Below are positions 1-12,632 of a stretch of 64,000 nt of DNA, piece by piece. The position numbers and the translations under genes are program-made. The first letter of the stretch is position 1. Each line of letters opens with the position of its first letter. Source of the stretch: Phallusia mammillata (taxonomy: Eukaryota; Chordata; Ascidiacea; Phlebobranchia; Ascidiidae); assembly GCA_003260075.1 (NCBI GenBank), contig QLIY01000386.1, forward strand, positions 54,166 through 118,165. Direction: 5' to 3'. The notes below the pieces were generated by a model that saw only the letters and a program-made list of their open reading frames with translations, had not been told where the DNA came from and made no database searches.

Positions 1-422
1 ACAAAGACGTTCTTTGTGTTCCAGACTGCGTGCACTGATGCGCGTTACGCAGTGGAGCGTTGCATGACGTTACGTCATCGATGCGAGCGAAGGATAAAAC
101 ATTCTTCAGCTGGTTTAAGTTTGGAGAGGAAGACAAACGAGAGCTGACACTCGGTCCTTGACCATAGTTGTGTGTCTAATCGTATCGTTTGCCGTTCAAC
201 AATTATTACTTAAGTATGCACAGAAATTGTAGATAAATCGACTTAGGTGCTCAGTGACATTGCGGTTTGGAGAACAAATTAGGTGCAGTTGCAACATTTA
301 GTGAAGGATATGGAACTCGTAATCGCAAATTTACAACCTAATATTGTCACAGAATTTAAGCACTTTTTATGAAAATTAAATCTCAACAGTTCTGATGACA
401 GACTGCTGTGGTGTGTGAAATA
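1..422 (+). promoter_or_regulatory. Upstream region and probable 5' UTR of the TRIM-NHL gene
   Basis: No coding sequence was recognised here. The stretch precedes the ATG at 423 and contains a CRE-like TGACGT near 66-71. The transcription start cannot be placed from sequence alone. The role as promoter and 5' UTR is inferred only from position. Confidence 0.35.
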
Positions 423-3066
423 ATGTCTGATATTATGAACCGTAATTTGTGTGTACTGGACGAAGAAGAAGACGACCGGTAAGTGACTTCAATATTATCT
501 GCGAAGTAATAACCCTTTTATTTTTCCATCATAACTTTGAAACGCGGTTTTAAGTAACAAAATCGAAAGTATAAAACGTAGTAAAAATATATGCAACGAT
601 AAAAAATATGCTGTTACAAATTTGTTTTTGTTACACCGTTCAATAATTTTAAAGTCAGTGTCTATAATATTTCCTAAGATTTAACAAACAAATTTACAAC
701 AGTGAAAATGTAACGCAAAAAACTATTAATTTTTTTATTCAAAGTTAGTTTTGCAACTCATATGTCACTAAATCAACAGCATAAACATCAGGCACGTCGC
801 CCCCCCCCCCCTATAATATTTCCTAAGATTTAACAAACAAATTTACAACAGTGAAAATATAACGCAAAAAACTATTAATTTTTTCATTCAAAGTTAGTTT
901 TGCAACTCATATGTCACTGAATCAACAGCATAAACATCAGGCACGTCGTTTTGTTTTGGAGAAAAATACTGTTAAAAAACAGCGGAGTAAATAGGAAGAA
1001 AGCAAGCAAAGCCGCAAACTTACGTGAATAACACACTGTACCTTAAAGTAGGGTTTATGAGTCACACAAACAGCATTACCTAACTAACATCCGATAAACA
1101 AACACGTCACCATCACTTATACGCTGTGGGCGGGAATAATCTGTTTAAAGCTGCTGCCGCACAAAACGACTTTGCTCAATTACATGTTGTGGTGGTAAAG
1201 TTAAAAACATTTAACTGTTTTCAAAAACAAGTAGGGCTTTAGAGTGACTGCGCACAATATTCTTGATATTTTAATGTCGTCGGATTGTCGCGCGGCGCTT
1301 AACAAATCAATCATACTTAATTTGACAGAAAACGGACGCAAAGCGGAGACAATCTTTAAATATCTTGTACACGAGGTGGAGCTATTAAGTTTGTATTCCA
1401 GCACTGTTCCGCATTTGCAATACATAACGTGGAGAATTTGCAAACACCATGCATGCACGAATCTTGATTAAATAAAAAAAAATGACAAAAAACAACGTGA
1501 TCGAATTATTGCCACAATCAAATTTTCAAAACAACAAACAATACCAGAGAATTAAAACCTTGTTAAGTTTTTGATTCGGTAAAATTTGCATGTAAGTAGC
1601 TTTTTGATCCAGGTGCCATTTTTAAAACCACGGCCATTTAAAATGTGAAACCAAATATTCTGTTCAAAACTGTCGATCTCATGAGACCCCCCACGTCACA
1701 CTGTGATTCTTAACGCGTGTCAAAACATCTTCGTCCACAAAAAAGCGTGGGGAAAATACGTCATTACCAACGATAATTCCGATGACAAAATAATGAACAA
1801 TCCGGAAACAACATGTCAAATTTCATTTACTTGGAATTTAACCGTTTCAGTCACGAACAAAGGGGAATATTAACAACTGATATTCCTGTGGTTTGTGCTT
1901 AACATTAAGGTGACCCATGTAAGTATAAAATGACCGCTGACCCATTGTTTGAGCTGCCGCGTTTCAGCAGTTGATCATTAATATTGCGCCAACAAACAAA
2001 CATTAAAGATGAACGCTGGAGTGTTTGTCATGTACATTTCACTCGCTTCCGCACACTCCTTATCACACTCCGGGTCAAATCGATCAAGCTGCGAAGTCCG
2101 ATCACGATAAAATCGCTCGCTTCGCCGCGGGCCACATATTTTCGACACTCGAGTTGACAAAAGTATTTTCATCCTTTTAAATTGTTGCCATTGGTGGGTC
2201 AAAATGAATGAAAAATCAAAAAAATGTTCTTGATTTAAAACATGTCAGACTTTTATTGGTGCAACAATTTTAATAGCACTTTTGCTCATCAAAACTTTCT
2301 GTGACTGCCAGATAGAAAAACGCATCCCTTGCTTTACATATTGAAGGGGAAAATAAATAACGTTTCTCGTCACAAAAATTACACGTTTTCAAAACCCCAC
2401 ACAGCTTAAGTGGAATGACACGAAATCTGTTTTTGTTGGTGCACATTCGTGTCCACAGGTTTGGGTCGCTTGAGTTATTTAGGTCGAGCCCAGGACAATA
2501 GATCCTTTGTTAATCCCCGCACCTGCTATCCCATAACAAACCACGCGGCATAACGTTATGGCAACACAACTAGGCTCCATGGGGAATCAATTCTACTACA
2601 ACCGACGTTTGTTTGCGGAAATCGGGTTGCAAGGATAACATGACATTAAACCGCACATCTACAAACATCACAAAATGCGGAACGATTCAACACACGTGGT
2701 TTCCACGTCGCAGCACGAACTCACCTATTGTCGCAAGTCAAGTGATGTAAACAGTAGTTGGCGCCGAGCACCTTTTAAAACTGCGACTAACTCGACAAAG
2801 AATTTTGCGCAGCAGCAACCTCGGGTTACCTGCAAAAAACTACAGCAATCTTGGACGAGATTTGAACTGGAGGCGTGCTGTGGTGTAATAAGGCACGATT
2901 AGGTTCGCTCGAATTCATGAGCGGTCCAACAACTGTTTGAAGTTATTTTGATCCCCTATCCGCTGAAATGGTGGGCGAGGTCAAGCTACGCCAGTTATTT
3001 GTTGTCTTTTCTGTCTTTCTGTAAAACCACCGCCGTCCATTCTCTTTCTCTTTCAACGGTGCAGCT

Positions 3067-3142
<76 letters not shown>

Positions 3143-6100
3143 ATCGGCGGGAAAAAAGGGCGCAGATTGCTGACTGTGGCAATGACAATACAACAGGCGA
3201 GAGGTTGCTCAACCTGTAGAAGGAGCGCACATCTGCGTAGTTGGGTTTGGCATCGTAGAACGGAAACTTTAATCTCGTTAAAAATGGGTGAGCTATTTGT
3301 CGGAGTCAAGTAAAGGGTCGTAGAAAAGGTTGTTTTAGGAAAACCAAAGATCAGAAAAATGAAGTAGCCCATACCCAGTGAAGAAGTTGTGTAATGTGCA
3401 GACTGCAGACATACATTTTCAGTATCATATAAAGTTTTAACTAAAACATTACAGTTTAGAATGAGGATTTGACCAGAAAGAGTGTGATGGCGAAATGCAG
3501 TTGATTTCGCACGTTCGTGATAACTCCCGCACAGTTTATGGAAGTAGAGTCGTGGGAGTTCTGCCAGCTTGCCATCACCCGCAAATATGTAAGATCGGTT
3601 CTAACCGAAAATCGTCCAGGCATAAAATAGCTTCGTCCGCACAGTGGGTGAGGTTTTTTCAGATGTTGTTCGCAGATATTTGAATGCAGTCATGCATACA
3701 ACCTACGCAGCCCCAAGTGTCAGATATATCAGAAAAAATAACCAAGTATCCGCAGAAAACTAGACTTTTGTCAAAAGCTTAATTTGATAGAACATAATGC
3801 TACAGGTGAATCATTAAAGCTTGCTCTCAAAACGTGACCTCTTATGCGGCAAGGCACGGAAACGGCATACCGCAACGCTATTTGCGTAACTCAAAACATT
3901 TGCCCGCGATTCCCAGACACAGGGAAGCTCGCATATGTAAAAAATAATCATGACATCATAGGCTGGGAGTGAATACAGGTAACCAAAAATGTTTCCAGTA
4001 ATATCCGAATGTTTTCGGTAAGTTCTTTAAATGACTGTTGAAATTGATTTACTGGTCGCGCCACCCCCGAGTGCACAGGGCCCAACATCTAATCAAACAA
4101 ACACGCTATTTGGAAACTAGTCAGTTTACAAGCGCTCTGACATAGTTTAACGAACTGTAACAACAGTTGGTTGCAGGAACAGCAGCGATAGGAGACAAAT
4201 GTAGGACAACGTGAGAAGGAAAGTAAACTAATAAAGTGTGCGCAGGGTTACATAGCAAAAGCAGGAATATCTAATTGCTTCGGGTGGCATTTCACCAACA
4301 AAGCGTTTGCGTCTTTGGTTTCGGATATAAGCGGATGGAATATTTGTAACTGCGGTAAAGATTTGGAAATTAGAATCTGTCGCGGTTCGACGAATTTCAA
4401 GTGGCTGTCAACGAAAATCGTTTCCCACGCAATCACCCGACCCAAGCTAAAAAGTAGTGAGGCAGGATGACAATCCAACTCAGAGTTGGCCAGTGGTGAT
4501 TTGTGGTTACAGAAAACCTGTAGCAATGTTTAAGCACAGAATTTCTGCATAGTGGCGGCAACCATAGAATTTGTTTTCAAATAGCAAAACGTGTTTACTG
4601 AATTTCACCCTGAGGCGTAACCAAGCTTGATATCTTATTTGGTTTCACCACAGGATCGTGGAATAGTATAGGACTGTGGTTTTGACAAACGTTTCGAAAA
4701 ACATATCAACTTGCCAGAAATCGCGGGGCGGCAAATAGCTGCTTCAGTGATTTTCAGAGTTTAACCGCCAGCACTCATGAGTCCAACGAGGTTAAGAACG
4801 CGCTCGGCACCAGACTACAATATCTTCAAGGAAAACATCAGGTTCGTTGCTTGCCGCGATTTCTGCATGGTAAGCGCCGCTGTTCGATCATCCACGCAAA
4901 ATTACACCTGAGATTTACCTCCCACGATCGAGGTACAGGTTGCACTCGATTCGTAAAGTGTCAGGCAAAAGGAATCTTATTTTGTCAACAAGGACGCCAG
5001 AAGTTCGCTTCAAGACCACACACATTGCGGCGCATGTTGCGTATGTGAGATGATTGGACAAAAAGCTAATCGGCATCCAACTTAAGACTAGTTTTCCAAC
5101 TGACGGCTTATCCGTCTGAGAACAACATAAAAATATGCACATACACCGCACAAAAGCCCCCTAATCTACATTCGTGCCCTAAATAAGGGGGGTCATGAAT
5201 CAGGGCCGTATAGTTCAGCACCCGCGCATTCTATTTCTCACGGTAAATATCAGGGTGGACATGTGAGCAGCCTATCGTTGAAACGAAAAGCAAGCAAGGC
5301 CGCTCACCCACAGATTTCCGGGTCAATGTCTGCCCAAAACTCGCCCCTTGTATTTACTTGAAACTCGGCTGTGGCAGCACGTAAGTGGCAATCGGAAAAT
5401 TCGAGGCCCGTAATTCAATAGGCAGATGCGAAGGCGCGCAAGTTGCCCCTACTTGAAGCTTCAATGGGGTTGAAAATGACAATAGCGAGCTAAACCTCGT
5501 ATTGTGCATTGAAAAGAAAGATTTTGTATTGTGGTGAGAATGAACGCATGAAAAAGTGTTATTCTTTCAACCAGGTTTGCCGGACATATGATGGCGAGTT
5601 CAATCGACTTGCTGACCAAGATCAACGATGAGTTTCTCACTTGTCAAATCTGCTTCGAGACGTACACTAGACCGAAAAGCCTCAACTGCCAGCACACCTT
5701 CTGCCTGAAGTGCCTTGAAGAGTACACGCCGCCCAACAGCACGGAAGTGATCTGTCCCACCTGTCGATGCGAACAACCGCTTACCCCACAAGGCATCAAC
5801 GGCCTGAAGGACAATTTCTTCATTTCAAGTATGTCAGACATGCTGAAAACAGTGAAGGAAATTCGCAGTGAAGACAAGGACGGCACCTCTCTGATGTGTG
5901 ACACTTGCGACCACGACAACCGCAAGGTGGCGATTTCGCGTTGTTTGGATTGCACAGATTTTCTTTGCACGGAATGTTCGACATGGCACATCCGCACCAA
6001 GTTGACCAGACATCACAAGATCGTCTCGCTCACAGAGTTTGAATCTGGAATCCACAACCAGGAGTTGAAGAGCAGAGCAAAGATATATTGTATGGTAAGT

Positions 6101-9100
6101 TGTGTAGTTTTAACTGACGAGGAAAGTAATTATGCTATAAGGTCTGTGCAAGGAGATTACAGGGTGACAGTTGAACAGATTATCCACAAAAAGATAGTGG
6201 CAAAATGTTGTTCCGCCAGTCAAACTGTGGTGTGGGACAGAAGAAAGCAATTACGCGCCTCGTGTGTTACAGTATAGTGAAAGGTCACTGACAATGATGC
6301 GAAAAAAGCAAAATCTATCAAGATTATACTTCTCTTTGCTGCATAAAAAACTGTGAATGTAAATTATCTCTACAGATACACGACGGGGAGGTAGCCAAAA
6401 TCTATTGTCAATCATGTCAATGCCCAATCTGCCACGAATGTGTGGAATGCGGTCACTCCCGGCACAGACGATGCTCATTAAAAGAGGAAGTGCTAAACCA
6501 AGGGCACCAGGTAAATATTACTGAAGGTAAACTTAAAAAACTCAAATGGATGTGAAACTAAAAACCGGTTGAGGTGAGCCCCCCCCCCCATTAAAAGAGG
6601 AAGTGCTAAACCAAGGGCACCAGGTAAATATTACTGGAGGTAAACTTAAAAAATTCAAATGGATGTGAAACTAAAAACCGGTTGAGGTGACTGATCCCCC
6701 AAAAGAACTGTTTTTACACATGACTAGCATTTGCTCAACCGAATTAAATCTTGACTTCTGTCTGTCGACCCTTGCTAAAACGGGGCAGGAAAAAAACATC
6801 AGTGAGCTGCAAGCAAACAATCGGGATTAACTTGGTTATTGAAATTCGCTTTGTTGTGCCGCAGATCGAAAACCTTCTCAAGACAGCAAGGGAGAAGACA
6901 GACGTGCTACGAACGCTGCAAACAACTTTAAAAGACCTCAAACAAGTAAAAAAGAATGACCGGGAAAACGTGGAAGTTGAAATCGAGAAGACCTGCGAAG
7001 TTTTTGTTAACGCCATTCACAAGGTACATATTTTTCATTTTTCATTCTTCCAAAATAATTCTTAAAGAACGTTTATACATTGCATTGTGCGCGCTCAAAC
7101 CGCTTACCTATATGCTATTAAATCAGACAGGTGCATTGACGCCTGGAACCATGTCGTTTTCATCCGGTTTAAACGAGACATCCGACGATTATAGCTCACG
7201 GAGCAGAATTAAAATGCCCACACATATGTAATTACGCGCTTAAAATTCAAAAAATTTCAAACTCCATCAAGCTTTTAACAAGGAGTACATGGCGCCTTAA
7301 CGGCGTTCGCAAATGTTTGCGTGTCAATTATATCCAGTTGCACTGACCACAATCAGCAGTTCACGCCATGGCTGACGTGTATGTTTAAAATCAGTGAAAA
7401 TATTGAATTCCTGAAGGCTAAACCAATCAAAAGTGCCAATCAAATATTCTAGCTACAAACGTGCAATTATTTGCCATCGAATCGTGGGTGATAGATCATG
7501 AAAACCGCCGTATTTCAGACTGAATATGCGGGTAAACATGTCCACCACAAGCACAGGTTGCAAACGAGACTTATGAAGACTGAAGAAGAAAAAAGTGTAT
7601 AATAAAAAAAAATGGTTGAATGATGAAGTTTATACTTTTTTATACTCTGTGCAAAGACTTTGGTAAAGAAGTTGGTAAAGATTACCAATAACAATTTTAT
7701 TTGGTTTATTATAATATTTTCTCAATTTAAAGCGCAAGCAGGAGTTAATCGATGAGTTACACAACATGCACGCAACTGAAATCAAGCACATAAACGCGGA
7801 TGAAGATTCGGTCGAAATGCAATTGAGCTCTTTGGTTTCCTGCATGGAATTTTCGCGAAAGGTCAGCAGACCAAATGAACGTAATATCGTTTGCAAGAGC
7901 TGTAACTTGACATTTTACTCAAGCCCTAAGACAGTTCAACGTATTTCAGCCAAATATGATACTTGTTGTAAAAGCTTGTATTACATTAACTGCGTACAAC
8001 TAGAGTTTCACAGTTTGCACGTCAGAAATAAAAGACCCAATCGACAGTTAAGAACATTTTTATTCATTATTTACACATGGGTATAAATTTGTACACTTGG
8101 TATATAAGGATATTTACACATGGGTATAAATCAATGGTTTAGCGTAAAACTGAACTATCATTCGAAAAGTTCTATATTCTTATTTGGCAGGTTCTTGAGT
8201 ACGGGACGCCGAAAGAAGTGTTGGGGTTGAATAACCAGATGACACAGATTCTTCACCAACTATTAGAGACACATCCAGCCCACACATATCATAAGACAGA
8301 AGAAACTGACACGATCAATTTCGATACAAATGCCGATGCTAGTGTACGAGTAATAAGAGACAACCTGGGAAAACTTCACATTCTGAAGACAGCGTTCGAC
8401 GAACAAGTAAACAAGGTAATGCTCCTACTACAGGAAATTTGTATTATAAAAATCATCCAGACCGTTAAGTCACATTGAGATATAACTAAAGTTTTATAAG
8501 TCAGAATTGCTGCCGAAACTTAAAATAAACAGTTAAACCGTATCGCGACATTTGCGTTTGCAGGTTCTGCGCCAGTTGGACTCATTTTGCGCCTCAGACT
8601 CGGCACTTGTGCTAAAGCACAACGGCAAAGTTCACTTTCATCGGGAGGAATCAACCGAAACAAAACTTGTTTTGCAGGTGGGTGAACTTGTCAGACGTGC
8701 AGCAAATTAAGTAAAGCAAGTATGTGCAGCCGCTTTAGTGAATCATGGCGGAGGTATTGGAATCTCACATCACGTGGCGAGCGTAACTGGGGTGTAGTTG
8801 TTGGGTGTGTACGCCCCAAACATACTTTAGATATTATCGTGATAGTGTTGTTGGCTGTGGCAGACCTTCTGTTTTGCACTGGTCGAACTAGCTGATTTTA
8901 CTTAAGTCTGTTGTTAAAACGAATCTGTGCCACAACGAAACTATAAATTTGTAGCGTTAAGCTTTCGGCAATTTTCTTCTTTATGTCCTTTTATTAACCT
9001 GTCTGTGCTACTAAAAGCATTTTAGTATTTATTAATACGTTTGCCATATTGTTTAGCTTGGTAAACAAGGAATCGCGGAAGGCGAGTTTGAATCGACACC

Positions 9101-11578
9101 AAACCTTGCAGTTAACTCAGTGAATGAGGTTATCACCGCTGATTACGATGGAGCCAAGATTCAAATATTTGACCCTCAAGGGAACTTCAAAGACTCATTC
9201 GTCACCGAAGTAAGTATGGATAGCCCCGTTTGAATGTCGCACCAAAGTAACGACGACGTGTGATCAAGGGGCCGTTCAAATTCACACCTCGTGACACTGC
9301 TGGATTTTCGCGCATAACTCGGGTGAAAAGTGCGAGCAATCTGAACTGGTGAAATCCCGAGCGTAAAAATAAACAGCTCACGATCTCCTGCAGTTGTTTG
9401 TCTATCCCACATTTTGAGACACACACTGAGTTAATGTGACTTTGCGAGTGCTCGCTGCGAATCAAGCGGACAGCGCTACCAACGACCCATGAAAGGGAAC
9501 CGCACTATAGACAATACGGCTTTCTGAAAGTTAACCGCTGCCCCACCGCTTCATTGCACAAACTTGGTCACGGGTCTGTTATCTTTCTAGAAGCTGCACC
9601 AAGCCTAAAGTTTGTGCAAGTAATCCAACCCTAAGCGCACACGATACCAGAGCTAAACTTTACTAAACCATTTTAAAAAGGGGATTCAGGCAGGTTAATG
9701 AACTATTTGTTTCTGTTGATAAAATCCTTTATAACAACATACAGCCCCGTAAACGGGTATTCAAGGCAAATTCTAAACGCAGGTTAACAAACGAATGTGC
9801 AAACCTGCTGGAATTGCCATTCTGCACAACGACGATATTGCTGTATGCTGTGAAGATCAAGTTCATATTTGGACTCATGAAGGAAAGAGTGTGATCGGAT
9901 TCGGAAAAGGGTTATTCGGAAACTGTTCGAGCATTGCCGTGGACGTTGAGAACCGAATAATCGTGGCTGATGTAGGAAAACATTGCATTTTCATTCACAC
10001 GTAAGTTTTCATGATCGTTTAGTAGAGTTTCTAATTTTTTCAACATACCCATCATACCAAGTAAATCCCATTTTCGTTCATGCAGCGACGACGGAAAGTT
10101 AGTGACGCAGTTTGGTGCGCAAGGAAAGGGTGAAAGCAAGTTAGTGGAACCTCGATACGTTGCCAGCGACTCGCAATGCAATGTCATTGTGTCAGACGGG
10201 GGTGACTGCAGTGTCAAGAAGTTCACAGCACAAGTAGGCCTATGTTTCTTTGAGCAACTGGTCAATTGTTTTGTCACATAATTTACATTTTACGGTTCGT
10301 CGTAGGTTTAGCGGACCGAGAATTAGACTGTTTTTTTGTGTTGTAGTTTTGCATTAGCATGATTTGTTTTGCATTTAGTTGGTAACACTTGTATGTTTAG
10401 GGGGAGTTCCTATTAAGCTTCGGAGCGGAGGGACCTGAACGAGGACAGTTCCAAGGTCCCAGGGGAATTTGCACCGATCGTCATGACAACATATTGGTGG
10501 CGGATTGTTGGAACCACAGAGTTGATATATTTACACCAGATGGCTGCTTCATGCGTCACATCGCCACAGGTACAGTGGTTGGATGCAAACTGTTAACTAC
10601 CGTTTATGGTATCTCCGACAAATCGTTTTAGGACATAGCAACGTAACATTATATAAGTTCCACCAAACTTCTTACCAAAAGAATGTAAATTATTTATTTG
10701 TTTGAAGGAGCAGACAGTCTCCATTTTCCATGGTGCATCACACTCACAACCAACGGCAAACTTGTTCTGTCAGAAGATTACAGCTGGTCTGTAAAAGTTT
10801 TTGAACTTCCAGGTATGCACGTGCAAACCGATGGACGCCTGATCACACAAAATCGTACACGTTGTTTTCACACTAACCCATTACATTTGTACAACAGAAT
10901 ATCGCAACTCTTCATCAATGTCGTCCATGGAAGAAATCATTTCTCCAACTGCCTTGATACCAGACTTTGACCAATTAGCTGGACAGTTCGATTTGCCAAA
11001 CTTGCTTAGTAATAAAGTGTCATGGTGGCTCACCTCACCAAACCATCACGATTCGGATCACCAACAAAGTAAGTAAACAAACAAAACTGTAGATTTGACG
11101 TGAAACAATGCTACAGGTATAGGTGCCTAACACGTACTCTGTAAATGAAATGCCTAAAGAAATTGACCACGATATGTTTCCATATTTCTAAATAATTTGG
11201 TCATTGTAGTAAGAAGATGTCAAATAATTACACAACCTAAAACAAGGATCAAACAAAAGATAAATCTTGTGTGTTGCAGTGAACGGCATTCACAACACAA
11301 TAGCGACATCTAACGTCCACCCAAAACCCAACCGAAGCTTAACCAGCAAAAAATCCTCGTCTAGTGATAGTGACTTGACCTCGGTGTTGCAACCAGTCGC
11401 GTCACCACAAAATCACATCACACCAGTTGCACAACAAACAAACGAGGTTGTAACGCCGAACGGAATTCACGGAAGCAGTACAAGTTTAAGCAGCAGCAGC
11501 AGTGGAAAGGTGTCTTATTCGGGTAAAATTCCCGCGTCCAACGATCAGGCGATCGTGGGGATCGTGAATGGAACATAA
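423..11578 (+). CDS. TRIM-NHL protein (RING, two B-boxes, coiled coil, NHL propeller)
   Basis: Probable RING E3 ubiquitin ligase and/or RNA regulator of the TRIM-NHL class. Fourteen coding exons join in phase: 423-478, 5575-6094, 6376-6510, 6865-7023, 7733-7861, 8191-8415, 8564-8677, 9057-9209, 9783-10000, 10086-10233, 10401-10569, 10708-10812, 10898-11068, 11280-11578, giving about 866 residues. The RING (CQICFETYTRPK, then CPTCRCEQ) lies at about residues 37-85. B-box 1 follows, and B-box 2 (CMIH, CQSC, CHEC, HSRH) spans the second intron. Exons at 6865-8677 are Lys/Glu-rich coiled coil. Six NHL blades run from 9057 to 10812, for example NILVADCWNHRVDIF. The tail is Ser/Asn-rich. No filamin-type domain is seen between coiled coil and NHL, unlike vertebrate TRIM2/TRIM3, so the exact orthologue is open. 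The first ATG (MSDIMNRN) splices in frame to exon 2; ATG 5588 is an alternative start. The first intron is 5.1 kb. Confidence 0.9.
662..948. repeat. Direct duplication joined by a C12 tract
   Basis: About 137 bases at 662-799 recur at 812-948 with about three differences. The copies are separated by C12 at 800-811. The region is in the first intron of the TRIM-NHL gene. The slight divergence between copies suggests two haplotypes left unmerged by the assembler. Confidence 0.85.
3070..3141. repeat. 72-base pure C homopolymer
   Basis: Uninterrupted C from 3070 to 3141 in the first intron of the TRIM-NHL gene. Reading frames that cross it give only artificial poly-Pro or poly-Gly proteins. It may be a real microsatellite or an artefact of poly-G reads. 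Confidence 0.9.
6477..6690. repeat. Direct duplication of an exon end and donor site, joined by C11
   Basis: About 100 bases at 6477-6578 recur at 6590-6690, separated by C11. The duplicated block includes the last 34 bases of the TRIM-NHL exon 6376-6510 and its splice donor, so a second donor lies at about 6623. Small differences between copies fit an unmerged haplotype overlap. Confidence 0.85.
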
Positions 11579-12632
11579 ATTGCTTTGCCCTTTAAGCTAA
11601 AAGACGAACTGCCGCGGATTACGAAGTTGCGAGCCCGGTCGAGATGGGCCGGCGGGGGAAAGGGACTTGACAACGATTTATGCAATGTTGTGCGTTTGAT
11701 TTCAGGCTGGAGAAACTTAGCGGCTGTGTGTGTGGTAGGAACAAAACAGTTGCCTGACATTTTCACTTTTACGCGTTCTTTCCTGCCTATATTATGCGTC
11801 TTGCCCGTCACTGAAACGCAATCCATGTACACGGTCGTGTCCGTTTTCTATTCCTCGGCGCCAATGTATTGCAACAATTCTGTACAACTTCCAGTATTCT
11901 TGTATATCGGTACGTATTTCGTGTGTTATTGTTTTGCATTACTTTGTACAGTCTTTCTTTTGTCCTATCTCATTAAAATAGAATGAAACTCAAGAAAAAG
12001 CAAGCATCTCTGTACAATATTGTTCGCATTTCTCTGCATTCTACCAACGCTTTCTTTAATATGACAATAAAGTACTAAAGCTACAGCTATGTGTTTAAAT
12101 GCACGGCCAGACCAAAATTTTTGCAAGAAAGCAAAAGCATCGGTAGTTGCCAAAGAAATCACACGTTTCGTGACACACCAGATAGACGTGGTAATATCCC
12201 TATAAAAGAGATTGGAGCTAACATAACAAAACCATAACTTGACCGGTGACAAATAATTACCAAAAAATAAAGCTAATTTTGACGGATCTGTTTATAGTTG
12301 TAACCGGTTGTACGTCATTCATCCTGTCAAATCCTACCATGTTGTATCAATTAAGTTTTGCATTCACAGCAAACTTTTCGACAAAGAGTCATATGTCACT
12401 TTTAACCTATAACTATTCAAAGAAAATTTAAGCAGCAAAACCACGTTTAGGTATACTTCACCACTTCACCACGTCACCACGATTCGATTTGAATCGAACA
12501 AACGATTAGGATTATTTTGTTTCTCACAGAGCTATATGTACGAAGGCACATTATTTGCTTATAAATAAATAGAAAGCAATAAAATAAATAGCTAACAAAC
12601 CTAAATTGAAACCTGTCTGACAGTTTACTTAC
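11579..12632. other. Region between the TRIM-NHL stop and the last ZNF277 exon seen
   Basis: No coding exon was recognised on either strand. It should hold the TRIM-NHL 3' UTR (AATAAA at 12066-12071) and, on the minus strand, the C-terminal exons of ZNF277. I searched for those exons by eye and did not find them. The long frames at 11585-11986 (+) and 11965-12252 (-) do not resemble any protein I know. Confidence 0.6.
12066..12071 (+). terminator. Candidate polyadenylation signal of the TRIM-NHL gene
   Basis: AATAAA about 490 bases after the stop codon at 11576-11578. It is the first canonical hexamer seen downstream. It is a candidate only, as no transcript data were used. Confidence 0.4.

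Noticed and set aside
2943-3372. Long frames on both strands with poly-Pro or poly-Gly
   Set aside because: They exist only because the C72 tract is open in several frames; no conserved sequence on either side.
11585-11986. 133-codon frame downstream of the TRIM-NHL stop
   Set aside because: No start context or known domain; lies in the probable 3' UTR.
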